A DNA stretch of 27,354 nucleotides, taken from an uncultured Muribaculaceae bacterium (GTDB lineage: Bacteria > Bacteroidota > Bacteroidia > Bacteroidales > Muribaculaceae). Each line of letters starts with the position of its first letter. Position 1 is the first letter of the stretch. The position numbers and the translations under genes were made by a program. The DNA lies in assembly GCA_910586175.1 (NCBI GenBank), contig CAJUIJ010000011.1:1-27354 (forward strand), written 5' to 3'. Below are positions 14,792 to 22,669 of this stretch, one piece after another. Under the pieces are notes generated by a model, which saw nothing but the letters and a program-made list of their open reading frames with translations, was not told the origin of the DNA and ran no database searches.

Positions 14792-14890
14792 GGCTGATAG
14801 GGGTGATAGGTCTAATAGGTCTAATAGGTCAAATAGGTCTAATAGGTCTAATAAGTCTAATAGGTCAAATAAGTCAGATAAGTCTGATTA
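14792..14890. repeat. Eleven tandem 9-bp repeats (consensus GTCTAATAG)
   Basis: Units run without gaps from 14792. The purest are GTCTAATAG at 14810, 14819, 14837 and 14855; variants are GTCAAATAG, GTCTAATAA, GTCAAATAA, GTCAGATAA and GTCTGATTA, with two degenerate units (GGCTGATAG, GGGTGATAG) at the left end. Drift increases towards both ends. The array follows the tRNA terminator and merges into a palindrome at 14869-14906. Confidence 0.93.
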
Positions 14891-14906
14891 GACTTATCTG
14901 ACTTAT
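14869..14906. repeat. Perfect palindrome, 17-bp arms and 4-nt loop
   Basis: ATAAGTCAGATAAGTCT (14869-14885), loop GATT, then the exact inverse complement (14890-14906). The left arm is made of the last three units of the 9-bp array. It lies 40 bp after the stop of the hydrolase gene on the minus strand, so its hairpin might end that long transcript, although no strong T-run follows. Confidence 0.9.
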
Positions 14907-14946
14907 AGATCTGATCGGTCAGATGGGGCTTATATGACTGATTCTG

Positions 14947-15540
14947 TTATAATGATTGGATCAGGGGTACTATCAGGGTGATTGTGGCGTTTGGGTCGAG
15001 GCGGTGGCCTCCTTCGAAGTCGGTGGCGTTTGTGTAGTGTGTGAGGTATTCTTCCTTGCAGTTCACTACGTCGTCTTTTGTGCCGAAGAATGCGTGCACT
15101 TGGTCGGGGTTGTCTTTGTTCTTGCCGATTATGCCGAATTTGGGGTCGAATTGCTGCGATTCGAGTTTTTCGTATTTCCTTACGAGCTTCTCGGTCACTT
15201 CGAAGTCTTTGAGACCGTCGAGGCGTGGGTTGTGGAAAGGCAACCTTTGTCCGATTTTCTCCCGGAGATGCCTTGATGTGTGAAATGATGGGTTTATGAG
15301 AATGCGTCGGAAGCCTCTGAATAGCTGTGCGAACATGCCTCCCATCGAGGTGCCTACTATTATTGCATCGGGTTTTAGGGTGGATGCGAGGCGTTTCAGC
15401 TCGGTCATGGCGAGCTCGGGCTGTACAGGTATATCGGGAGATATCACCTCATATTTTGACAGGGTGCGTCTGAGGCGTTGGGCAGTGGTTGATTGCCCTG
15501 ACGATGACATGCCGTGAAGGTATACTACTTGCATTCCCAT
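14947..15540 (-). CDS. YqiA/YcfP-type alpha/beta hydrolase
   Basis: Small alpha/beta-fold esterase-like protein, 197 residues, cytoplasmic. It opens with VVYLHGMSSSGQS (oxyanion loop). The nucleophile Ser65 lies in VGTSMGGMFAQ, the acid is Asp156 or Asp157 in FFGTKDDVV, and His179 is in FEGGHRL. The lack of a lid domain and the short length match the YqiA/UPF0227 type, whose members hydrolyse small esters; the natural substrate is unknown. The start overlaps the end of the U32 gene by 16 bp; the alternative ATG at 15534 would also overlap. It is the last gene of the minus-strand housekeeping run. Confidence 0.9.
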   Translation of the reverse strand: MGMQVVYLHGMSSSGQSTTAQRLRRTLSKYEVISPDIPVQPELAMTELKRLASTLKPDAIIVGTSMGGMFAQLFRGFRRILINPSFHTSRHLREKIGQRLPFHNPRLDGLKDFEVTEKLVRKYEKLESQQFDPKFGIIGKNKDNPDQVHAFFGTKDDVVNCKEEYLTHYTNATDFEGGHRLDPNATITLIVPLIQSL

Positions 15541-16763
15541 AAGTATAATTTGTCGGATGGTCTGACTTTTTCGGGCACCGGCATAGAGAAGAGCTGACCT
15601 TTGGTCACCTTTTCCACCGGCTTCAGGTCAAAGCGCAGTTCTTCAACTTTCATGATTATTGCACCTGTGGTCGGGCCTGATATCACTACTTCATCGCCGA
15701 CGTTGAGTTCGCCGGCCTCCATCAGGAATTCACCGACCCCGAGTTTGGAGAAGTGGCGGATGGTCTTTGCCGCATATTTTTTGACACGGGTGGATGAGGA
15801 GCCATATTTGCTGCTCCATTCGCCGAGGCGTTGGCCGAGGTAGTATCCGTTCCAGAATCCGCGGTTGAAGACTTTGGCGAGGCGTTCATCCCAGGACTTG
15901 ACCAGGTCATCGTTGAAGGTTCCGTCGCATATTGCCTGCAGTGCTTCGGAATAGCAGGCTACCGTTTCTGCCACGTATTCGGGGCCACGTGCGCGGCCCT
16001 CTATCTTGAAGACCCGTACACCTGCATCTACCATCTTGTTGAGGAAATGGATAGTCTTGAGGTCCTTGGGCGACATTATGTATTTATTTTCCACGTCGAG
16101 TTGTTCGCCCGTCTCGCGGTCGGTCACGGTGTATGAGCGGCGGCATATCTGGTTGCAGGCTCCACGGTTGGCCGAGGAGTTTAGCTCGTGGAGGCTGAGG
16201 TAGCATTTGCCGCTTACGGCCATGCAGAGTGCTCCGTGGCAGAACATCTCGAGTCTTATCGGCTTGCCGGCGGGGCCACGAAGGTCTGATTCGATGATTT
16301 GCCGGTGAATTTCGGCCACCTGGTCCATGTTAAGTTCGCGGGCGAGTACCATCACGTCTGCAAACTGTGCGTAGAATTTTACGGCCTCGAAATTTGAGAC
16401 ATTGACTTGGGTAGAAATGTGCACTTCCTGTCCGATGCTGCGGGCGTAAAGGATGGCCGCCATGTCGGAGGCGATGATTGCGGAAATGCCGGCCTGGTGG
16501 GCGCGGTCTATTATGTGGCACATCAGCTCCATGTCGGAGTCATAAATCACGGTGTTGACCGTGAGGTATGTCTTTACACCGTGCCGGTCGCATATGGCTG
16601 CGATGTCGGCCATGTCGTCGGCGGTGAAGTTAGCGCTTGAACGGGAGCGCATGTTTAGGCCCTCAATGCCGAAATAGACTGCGTTGGCACCGGCATTCAG
16701 AGCTGCGGCGAGCGATTCGCGGCTCCCCACGGGAGCCATTATCTCGAAGTCAGATCTTTTCAT
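15525..16763 (-). CDS. Peptidase U32 family protein (TrhP-like tRNA hydroxylation factor)
   Basis: 412 residues. Residues 1-160 form a TIM-barrel-like part (IMAPVGSRESLAAALNAGAN). The U32 signature spans 172-190: Glu172, then FCHGALCMAVSGKCYLS. Cys175, Cys180, Cys187 and Cys203/Cys207 (GACNQIC) could hold an iron-sulfur cluster. A C-terminal beta domain (about 330-412) has KLGVGEFLMEAGELNVGDEV. Although named peptidases, studied relatives of this length (TrhP/YegQ, B. subtilis YrrO) make 5-hydroxyuridine at the tRNA wobble base using prephenate; I infer the same here. Its ATG shares one base with the ubiE stop (TAATG), which suggests translational coupling. Confidence 0.93.
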   Translation of the reverse strand: MKRSDFEIMAPVGSRESLAAALNAGANAVYFGIEGLNMRSRSSANFTADDMADIAAICDRHGVKTYLTVNTVIYDSDMELMCHIIDRAHQAGISAIIASDMAAILYARSIGQEVHISTQVNVSNFEAVKFYAQFADVMVLARELNMDQVAEIHRQIIESDLRGPAGKPIRLEMFCHGALCMAVSGKCYLSLHELNSSANRGACNQICRRSYTVTDRETGEQLDVENKYIMSPKDLKTIHFLNKMVDAGVRVFKIEGRARGPEYVAETVACYSEALQAICDGTFNDDLVKSWDERLAKVFNRGFWNGYYLGQRLGEWSSKYGSSSTRVKKYAAKTIRHFSKLGVGEFLMEAGELNVGDEVVISGPTTGAIIMKVEELRFDLKPVEKVTKGQLFSMPVPEKVRPSDKLYLWECK

Positions 16764-17527
16764 TATTTGGTGGCGATGTAATAGGTGACGGCCCCGAAAG
16801 TCAGGGAGCGGAACCTTGCGTATTTGAAACCGGCCTCATACAGGAGTGAAGTCATTGCCTCGCGTTGCGGGGCGGCTGCGATGCTTTCGGGCAGGTAAGT
16901 GTAAGCCCGGGAGTCACCGCTCACGATGCGTCCCGCAAGAGGTATGAGTTTGCGGGAGTAGAACCTGTAGAGCGATTTGGTGATAGGGTTGACAGGTTCG
17001 GAGAGCTCAATGATGCAGAGAGTCCCGTCATGACGGAGCACGCGAGCCATCTCCGCGAGGCCTTGGGCGAGGTGTTCGAAATTTCGCACGCCATAGGCCA
17101 CGGTGATAAGGTCGAACGAATTGTCGGCGAAGCGCATGTGCAGAGAATCGCCCTGTTCGAAAGAAATGTTGAGGCGCACGTCATCCTCGTCTGCTTTGGC
17201 GAGTTTTTTGCGTGCTATCTTGAGCATACCCTCCGAGAGGTCAATGCCGGTTATGGATGAGTTGGGGTAGCGGCGATGCAGGTCAAAGGCCACATCGCCT
17301 GTGCCGGTGGCAATGTCGAGGATAGAGGCCGGGTTGCCGGTTGACTTGGCGGCATCGTCGAGGGCGCGTTTGCGCCACCAGCGGTGCAGTCCGAAAGTCA
17401 TGGCAGTGTTCATGAAATCGTAAGCCGGGGCTATGGAGTCGAACATCTGCTCTACCTGCTGCGCCTTGTCGCGTCGGTCGTCATATGGGTTGATGAGTTC
17501 TGCACCCGATAGATCGTTGTTGGACAT
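16763..17527 (-). CDS. ubiE: Demethylmenaquinone methyltransferase (UbiE/MenG)
   Basis: SAM-dependent C-methylase of the last menaquinone step, 254 residues from the ATG at 17527 (MSNNDLSGAE). The longer frame to 17650 overlaps the previous gene and adds non-homologous residues. Family signatures are YDFMNTAMTFGLHRWWRKRA (36-55), the SAM site LDIATGTGDVA (70-80), VAYGVRNFEHLAQGLAEMAR (143-162) and LRHDGTLCIIELSEP (164-178). Bacteroidota respire with menaquinone, so the MenG reaction is expected. The gene starts 1 bp after the stop of the GNAT-like gene and its own stop overlaps the U32 start. Confidence 0.96.
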   Translation of the reverse strand: MSNNDLSGAELINPYDDRRDKAQQVEQMFDSIAPAYDFMNTAMTFGLHRWWRKRALDDAAKSTGNPASILDIATGTGDVAFDLHRRYPNSSITGIDLSEGMLKIARKKLAKADEDDVRLNISFEQGDSLHMRFADNSFDLITVAYGVRNFEHLAQGLAEMARVLRHDGTLCIIELSEPVNPITKSLYRFYSRKLIPLAGRIVSGDSRAYTYLPESIAAAPQREAMTSLLYEAGFKYARFRSLTFGAVTYYIATK

Positions 17528-17528
17528 T

Positions 17529-18656
17529 TCAGATTTTTTTGGAGTAAGAGCGGCGTCGGCGGTGCTGGCGGTAATTGAAATATTCCCATTGGCTCTGCAC
17601 CTTGGCGTTGGTTTCCATCTCGGGGTTGGACTCGGCATACTTATAACCATACTTGTTGAAATATGGTATGAGGTCCTGGAAGAGGAGCGCGTTTACACCC
17701 TTGTTCTGGAATTCGGGGTGCACGGCGACGAGCAGGAGGTCAACACGGTCGTTTTTCCCTTTTAAACCCTTGAGCAGAGATATCCATCCGAGGGGGAACA
17801 TGCGTCCCCGCGACTTTTGCAGGGCGCGGCTCATGGATGGGAGCGCTATGCCAACACCTACGAGTCGGTCGTTGCGGTCCACTATAAGAGATAGGAGGTC
17901 GAGGTTGAGTAGGTCGAGATATAGGTCGATGTAATACTCTATCTGACGTTCGGAGAGTGGGGAGTATTGATAGAGGTTCTTATAAGATTCGTTGATGAGG
18001 TGAAACAGGGCGTGGCCATATTCCGTCTTGATGCGTTTGCGGCTCTTGTATTTGATGACACGTAGACCGAATTTATCCTTGACAAGATTTGCAATGCGTG
18101 AGTATCGTTCGGGAATCTCTTCGGGCACTTCCATGAGAAACTCCATCCAGTCAGACTCCTTCTTATAGCCGAGGCGTTCGAGATGCTGCGGGTAGTAGGG
18201 GTAATTGTAGATGGTGGCCATGGTGCCGAGTTCTTCGAAGCCTTCGATGAGCATACCCTCGTGGTCCATGTCGGTGAATCCGAGTGGGCCGATAATCTTG
18301 TTCATGCCCTTGACGCGGGCCCAATTTTCCACGGCATCCATTACGGCCTTTGAGGCCTCATGGTCGTCCACGAAGTCGATGAAGCCGAAGCGGGCTTCCT
18401 TGTGGCCGTGCATCTTGTTGAGTTGATGATTGATTATGCCGGCCACGCGGGCCACGGGTTTGCCGTCGCGATATGCCATGAAAATCGCGGCCTCGCAGAA
18501 GTCGAAAGCCGGATTTTTGGAAGGGAGCAATGTGTTGACATCGTCCATGATCAAAGGAGGCACATAGTAGGGGTTGCCTTTGTAGAGATTGATCTGGAAC
18601 TTCGTGAACTCCTTCAGATTTTTCTTGTCGAGGGGTAGTTCTTTGACTTCGAGCAT
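17529..18656 (-). CDS. GNAT-like N-acetyltransferase domain protein
   Basis: 375 residues, no signal peptide or TM segment. A first half (about 5-180) holds LYKGNPYYVPPLIMDD and IIGPLGFTDMDHEGMLIEGF. A C-terminal acetyltransferase-like domain (about 235-350) has LVAVHPEFQNKGVNALLF, which matches GNAT motif A (V.P..q.kGv...L). The length and the N-terminal sequence fit a conserved Bacteroidota family of unknown substrate. The C-terminus is rich in Arg (YRQHRRRRSYSKK). It lies 2 bp after the pseudokinase gene and 1 bp before ubiE, so the three are one operon. Confidence 0.85.
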   Translation of the reverse strand: MLEVKELPLDKKNLKEFTKFQINLYKGNPYYVPPLIMDDVNTLLPSKNPAFDFCEAAIFMAYRDGKPVARVAGIINHQLNKMHGHKEARFGFIDFVDDHEASKAVMDAVENWARVKGMNKIIGPLGFTDMDHEGMLIEGFEELGTMATIYNYPYYPQHLERLGYKKESDWMEFLMEVPEEIPERYSRIANLVKDKFGLRVIKYKSRKRIKTEYGHALFHLINESYKNLYQYSPLSERQIEYYIDLYLDLLNLDLLSLIVDRNDRLVGVGIALPSMSRALQKSRGRMFPLGWISLLKGLKGKNDRVDLLLVAVHPEFQNKGVNALLFQDLIPYFNKYGYKYAESNPEMETNAKVQSQWEYFNYRQHRRRRSYSKKI

Positions 18657-18658
18657 TT

Positions 18659-19462
18659 TTACTTAAGTGTTAGCCAGAACAGCAGTATAAGCATTGCGGT
18701 GATGAAAGCGACAAGCAGATAATATATCTGGGCAGAGTTGCGTCTCTCCACGGCGAGCTGAATGTCGGCGACGGTGGAGAATGCCTTGTCGTTAGCCTTG
18801 CACTTGTCGGAAATGCGGCGCAGTCGCGGCAGCGATGTGGGGAGATGGTCGAGCACCTCGCCGAGCACTTCGCCGTAGCTTCTTATATCGGCCATGGTAT
18901 CATGTGAGGAAAGTCGTGAATGCTGGTCATACCCTACGTTCGTGAGCTTCAGGTTCTCGTTATATTCGGTGAATATGATGCTCTCGGGTGTGATGGGATG
19001 ATGCGCGATATGATTTTCCTGAATGTACTGCATGGCATCGAGGAGCTGTGTCTGGAGGCGGTGCACTATTTTAGGTGTGAGGCGCTTCTCGTCGATAAGA
19101 CGGCGGAGCGAATAGCCGTACACGTCGTCGGTGACAATTGACATGCCAACCCCGGGCACATCCTCAAGGTCGTTGACCATGACGATGTTGGGGTGGGCGA
19201 GGTTATAGCGCGTGTCGAACTCCTGTTCGAGCATCTCCTTGAACTCAGGGTTATCCTTGTATTGGGCCTTAAGGGCCTTGAGCATGATCCACTTGCCATG
19301 CTTACGCACGGTGAAGACATCATAATACTCCTCTTCCCATTCGGGCAGAAGTGTTAGGTCTGACCATTTGCCGGTCGGATCATTGATGGGGATCTTTTTC
19401 TCCTCCTTGCTTACGTATGCTTTGCTTTCGTCCAATGGGTAAAAATTTAAGAGGGTGTTCAA
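18659..19462 (-). CDS. Predicted membrane-anchored pseudokinase
   Basis: 267 residues with a protein-kinase-like fold at about 45-240 and one C-terminal TM helix (about 246-265), so a tail-anchored protein with the kinase domain in the cytoplasm. The strand-3 Lys is probably Lys62 (WIMLKALK), with an alpha-C Glu near 77-80 and the LAHPNIV block (88-94). The catalytic loop reads IAHHPITPESIIF (152-164) where an active kinase has HRDxKPxN, so the catalytic Asp and following Lys are absent. The metal-binding DFG is NVG (175-177). Loss of both Asp residues means phosphotransfer is unlikely; a scaffold or regulatory role is inferred. The first 40 residues are not kinase-like. It is followed after 2 bp by the GNAT-like gene. 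Confidence 0.85.
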   Translation of the reverse strand: MNTLLNFYPLDESKAYVSKEEKKIPINDPTGKWSDLTLLPEWEEEYYDVFTVRKHGKWIMLKALKAQYKDNPEFKEMLEQEFDTRYNLAHPNIVMVNDLEDVPGVGMSIVTDDVYGYSLRRLIDEKRLTPKIVHRLQTQLLDAMQYIQENHIAHHPITPESIIFTEYNENLKLTNVGYDQHSRLSSHDTMADIRSYGEVLGEVLDHLPTSLPRLRRISDKCKANDKAFSTVADIQLAVERRNSAQIYYLLVAFITAMLILLFWLTLK

Positions 19463-19516
19463 ATTAAAAAATTACAGAAGTCGCCGTGGATTTTTGTTGT
19501 CGGGTAACCCGACAGC

Positions 19517-20788
19517 TCAATCTATTATGTCGAAGCCTGTGTATTTGCGCAGGCACTCGGGCACTATTATGCCTTGTGGAGTCTGGTTGTTTTCGAGCAA
19601 TGCTGCCACGATGCGGGGCAGGGCGAGGGCAGAGCCGTTGAGGGTGTGGCAGAGGTGCATTTTCTTGTCAGCACCGCGGTAACGGCATTTCAGACGGTTG
19701 GCCTGATAAGTCTCGAAGTTTGATACAGAAGAGACCTCAAGCCAGCGTTTCTGGGCTGCGCTCCAGACTTCGAAGTCGAAAGTGATGGCCGATGTGAAGC
19801 TCATGTCGCCACCGCAAAGACGGAGAATATGCCAAGGAAGACCGAGTTTGTCGAGCAGACCCTGCACATGTTCTTTCATCTCCTCGAGGGCAGCGTAAGA
19901 GTCCTCGGGGCGTTCTACGCGCACAATCTCCACCTTGTCGAACTGGTGGAGGCGGTTAAGTCCACGCACATCTTTGCCGTAGCTGCCCGCCTCGCGACGC
20001 CAGCAGGGAGAGTAGGCACAGTTTTTCTTGGGTAGTTCGGCTTCGGGGATAATTACGTCGCGATATATGTTGGTCACAGGCACTTCGGCGGTGGGGATGA
20101 GGTAGAGGTTGTCGAGGTTGACATGATACATCTGACCCTCTTTGTCGGGGAGCTGGCCTGTGCCGTAGCCGGAGGCTTCGTTGACTACGAACGGTGGTTC
20201 CACTTCAGTATAGCCGGCCTTCCATGCTTCATCGAGGAAGAACTGGATTAGAGCGCGTTGCAGACGTGCACCCTTGCCTACATAGAACGGGAAGCCGGCA
20301 CCGGTCACCTTCACGCCCAATTCGAAGTCGATTATGCCATATTTGGCAGCGAGTTCCCAGTGGGGGAGCGCATCTTCGGGCAGTTCGGGAATCACACCGC
20401 CTGTTTTCTCCACCACATTGTCTTCGGCGGTGCGGCCTTCGGGCACAGCCTCACAGGGGGTATTGGGCACTGTGAGGAGGAGTTCGCGGATTTGCTGCTC
20501 ACATTGGGCGAGTTGATCCTGAAGAACTTTTGTGGCGTTCTTGATTTCTGCCACTTCTGCCTTGGCGGCCTCAGCCTCGTCGCGTTTGCCGGCCTTCATG
20601 AGAGCTCCGATAGAGGCTGCAAGCTTGTTGAGGCGCGCTGCATCACCATCGGTTTTCTGTTGGAGTGCGCGGCGTTCGGTGTCGATTTCAAGAATTCGGG
20701 TTATAATCTCTCGTCCGTCGAAGCCCTTGACGGCGAGGCGGCTGATGATGTATTCGGGGTCAGCCTTTATGTTCTGAAGAGTAAGCAT
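19517..20788 (-). CDS. serS: Seryl-tRNA synthetase
   Basis: Charges tRNA-Ser; class II aminoacyl-tRNA synthetase of 423 residues, the normal length. I start at the ATG at 20788 (MLTLQNIKAD). The longer frame to 20833 is translated from the AT-rich repeat region. The N-terminal antiparallel coiled coil that binds the long tRNA arm is at about 30-100. The serine pocket TAEVPVTN, motif 2 CWRREAGSYGKDVRGLNRLH and motif 3 NGSALALPRIVAALLENNQT are all present. It lies downstream of yqeY with 125 bp of repeats between them. Confidence 0.97.
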   Translation of the reverse strand: MLTLQNIKADPEYIISRLAVKGFDGREIITRILEIDTERRALQQKTDGDAARLNKLAASIGALMKAGKRDEAEAAKAEVAEIKNATKVLQDQLAQCEQQIRELLLTVPNTPCEAVPEGRTAEDNVVEKTGGVIPELPEDALPHWELAAKYGIIDFELGVKVTGAGFPFYVGKGARLQRALIQFFLDEAWKAGYTEVEPPFVVNEASGYGTGQLPDKEGQMYHVNLDNLYLIPTAEVPVTNIYRDVIIPEAELPKKNCAYSPCWRREAGSYGKDVRGLNRLHQFDKVEIVRVERPEDSYAALEEMKEHVQGLLDKLGLPWHILRLCGGDMSFTSAITFDFEVWSAAQKRWLEVSSVSNFETYQANRLKCRYRGADKKMHLCHTLNGSALALPRIVAALLENNQTPQGIIVPECLRKYTGFDIID

Positions 20789-20792
20789 TTTT

Positions 20793-20917
20793 GAATTTGG
20801 AATTTTGAATTTTGAATTTTGAATTCTTGACATGGAAAGAATTTAGAATTCTTGCCATCGAGCGAATTTAAAATTCTTGCTTTGGGAGAGGTTATTATCT
20901 TTGGGAGAGGTTATTAT
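20793..20917. repeat. Composite AT-rich repeat region between yqeY-like gene and serS
   Basis: Three nested repeat types. (a) A 7-bp unit AATTTTG, three copies plus variants, at 20793-20828. (b) An imperfect repeat of about 26 bp built on GAATTCTTG and GAATTTA, starting at 20821 and 20847 with a partial third copy ending near 20880. (c) A perfect 19-bp tandem duplication CTTTGGGAGAGGTTATTAT at 20880-20898 and 20899-20917, the second copy covering the yqeY stop codon. Any serS promoter must be inside this region. Confidence 0.85.
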
Positions 20918-21369
20918 AGAGAGTTCAGGATATTTTTGACTGCCTCTGAGATAGCACGGCCTTCGGCGCGGCCGGCGAGGCGTTTGGAGGCGATGCCCAT
21001 CACCTTACCCATGTCGCGGGGACCTGCGGCTCCGGTTTCTGCCACTATGGTGCGGAGCTCGGCTTCGAGTTCGTCTGCACTGAGCTGCTTGGGGAGGTAT
21101 TCCTCGAGCACTGCAGCCTCAGCGAGCTCGTTGTCGGCAAGCTCCTGACGGTTGTTTTCCTGATAGATTTTGGCGCTTTCCTTGCGCTGTTTCACCATCT
21201 TGACGATGATTTTGGTGGCATTCTCGTCGGAGAGTTCACCGTTGGCACCTTTGGCCGTCTTGGCTTCGAGGAATTCTTTTTTTGCACCGCGCAAAGCTTC
21301 GAGGCGCACCTTGTCGCGTGCGAGCATTGCTTTCTTTATGTCTTCGCTGACCTGGTCAAAAAGATTCAT
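20914..21369 (-). CDS. GatB/YqeY domain-containing protein
   Basis: 151 residues, the usual size for free-standing YqeY proteins. Start at the ATG at 21369 (MNLFDQVSEDIKKAMLARDK); the longer frame to 21408 is not homologous. The sequence KDKVRLEALR-like helix, VKQRKESAKIYQENNRQELADNE, EYLPKQLSADE and the C-terminal GPRDMGKVMGIASKRLAGRAEG block are diagnostic in part or whole. The YqeY domain resembles the tRNA-binding tail of GatB; its role alone is not established. A 94-bp AT-rich gap separates it from aroA upstream. Confidence 0.93.
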   Translation of the reverse strand: MNLFDQVSEDIKKAMLARDKVRLEALRGAKKEFLEAKTAKGANGELSDENATKIIVKMVKQRKESAKIYQENNRQELADNELAEAAVLEEYLPKQLSADELEAELRTIVAETGAAGPRDMGKVMGIASKRLAGRAEGRAISEAVKNILNSL

Positions 21370-21463
21370 ATTTCGTAAATTTTTGTCTAATTCATTATTA
21401 ACTTGCAAATTTACGAATAATTTTTGAGATTTTTGTTAAGAGGGCTAAAAAAGATTTTGTTGA

Positions 21464-22630
21464 TTATTCGATTGAGCTGATAGTGTTGTAGAAATCGGGG
21501 AACGATTTTGACACGCATCCCGGGTCTTTGATGCGTTGTGGCGGAACGCCTGCTGCGGCAAGTGCCATTGCTATGCGGTGGTCGTTGTGACTGTCGAATA
21601 TGCCTGATGCAGAGGGTGCACAAATGTCTCCGTGCCAGCAGAGAGTGTCTTCGGTGGCCGTCAGTATGTAGCCGGCCTTGCGCAATTCGGAACATAGGGT
21701 GGCTATGCGGTCAGACTCCTTGAAGCGCAGGCTCTTGACACCTCGCATCAAGAACCTTATGCCGCACATGCATGCGCATACTGCGAGAGGTGGCACGAGG
21801 TCAGGAGTGTCCTTCATGTCAATGTGCAGAGGTGAGCTGTCCGGTCGCGGAGATCCGTGGCGGGCGCGAATGGTGGCGGAACCATCGGCATTGAAGGTGG
21901 TGTCGACATCGAGCATCGCGAAGAGCCGGGCAGCTGTGGAGTCACCCTGTAAAGATAGATCGGGGGGAGGGAGATGCGGTAGCCTCAGGGTTTTGCCCGG
22001 GTTGAGGCGCACGTATTCGTAGAAGAAGGCTGCGGCCGACCAGTCGGACTCAATGGTATAAGTGGCGGTTTGGTCGGAAAAGTTGCTGAATATGTGCAGC
22101 ATCTTCTCCGACATATCGAGATAAGGTCGCGATGTTGCGTCGGTATCGGAGGGGAGGGAGTATGGCTTGCTCCAGAGTGGAGAGGCGAGGATTAGCGCAG
22201 ATGCAAATTGGCTTGAGGAGCTGACATCGAGATTGGTGCCTTGGCTCGACAGCTTGGTGCCGGTGACGAGCAGCGGTGGCCGCATGTCGTTGTTGAGGCA
22301 CGTGATGTGGGCACCGGCAGAGCGCAGAGCCTCAATCAGCGGTGCTATAGGGCGGCGTCGGAGTTGGTCGCCACAGTCGATCACTCCCTTGAAGCCCGGG
22401 GTGGAGGCTGCGAGAGCGAGAAAGAAACGTAAGGAAGTGCCGCCGTTGCCAAGATTTATGATTTCGGAGTTATCAGGCACACGGTCATAAATCTTCAGGG
22501 CTGTTGCGAGTTCGTTGGTGTCGTCGCAATTCGGCAGGTTGGAGAGGGGGATTTTCAAGCCGTGCGCTCGCTTCAGGATCAAGGCGCGCGCTGCGATACT
22601 CTTTGAGCCGGGGAGGGTGACTGTTTGCAC
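21464..22630 (-). CDS. aroA: 3-phosphoshikimate 1-carboxyvinyltransferase (EPSP synthase)
   Basis: Joins shikimate-3-phosphate and phosphoenolpyruvate to EPSP, sixth step of the shikimate pathway. 388 residues, shorter than the common 420-430. It begins with GTG at 22630; the codon just before is an in-frame TAA and no ATG fits upstream, so the N-terminus starts about a dozen residues nearer to the PGSKS motif (7-11) than in E. coli. Kept motifs are GNGGTSLRF, RRRPIAPL, DTPDLVPPLAV (catalytic Asp), RFKESDRI, HNDHRIAM and KSFPDF. The loop NAGTxMRP of E. coli reads NGGTSLRF here. A 21-nt hairpin (22649-22669) precedes the start and overlaps the queA stop; the queA-aroA gap is 37 bp. Confidence 0.94.
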   Translation of the reverse strand: MQTVTLPGSKSIAARALILKRAHGLKIPLSNLPNCDDTNELATALKIYDRVPDNSEIINLGNGGTSLRFFLALAASTPGFKGVIDCGDQLRRRPIAPLIEALRSAGAHITCLNNDMRPPLLVTGTKLSSQGTNLDVSSSSQFASALILASPLWSKPYSLPSDTDATSRPYLDMSEKMLHIFSNFSDQTATYTIESDWSAAAFFYEYVRLNPGKTLRLPHLPPPDLSLQGDSTAARLFAMLDVDTTFNADGSATIRARHGSPRPDSSPLHIDMKDTPDLVPPLAVCACMCGIRFLMRGVKSLRFKESDRIATLCSELRKAGYILTATEDTLCWHGDICAPSASGIFDSHNDHRIAMALAAAGVPPQRIKDPGCVSKSFPDFYNTISSIE

Positions 22631-22648
22631 TTATTGTGGATGTGTGGA

Positions 22649-22669
22649 GATAAGATGCGTACTCTTATC
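22649..22669. other. Small hairpin between queA and aroA
   Basis: GATAAGA (22649-22655) and TCTTATC (22663-22669) are inverse complements around a 7-nt loop. On the minus strand the hairpin covers the queA stop and ends 18 bp before the GTG start of aroA. It could affect aroA translation or mRNA stability; it has no T-run. Confidence 0.45.

Noticed and set aside
14792..14906. CRISPR array
   Set aside because: The repeat unit is 9 bp with no spacers and there are no cas genes.
21464..22630. Glyphosate tolerance from the AroA loop change
   Set aside because: The Gly equivalent to E. coli Gly96 is kept; the change of the Pro101 position to Phe is suggestive, but sensitivity cannot be inferred from it alone.
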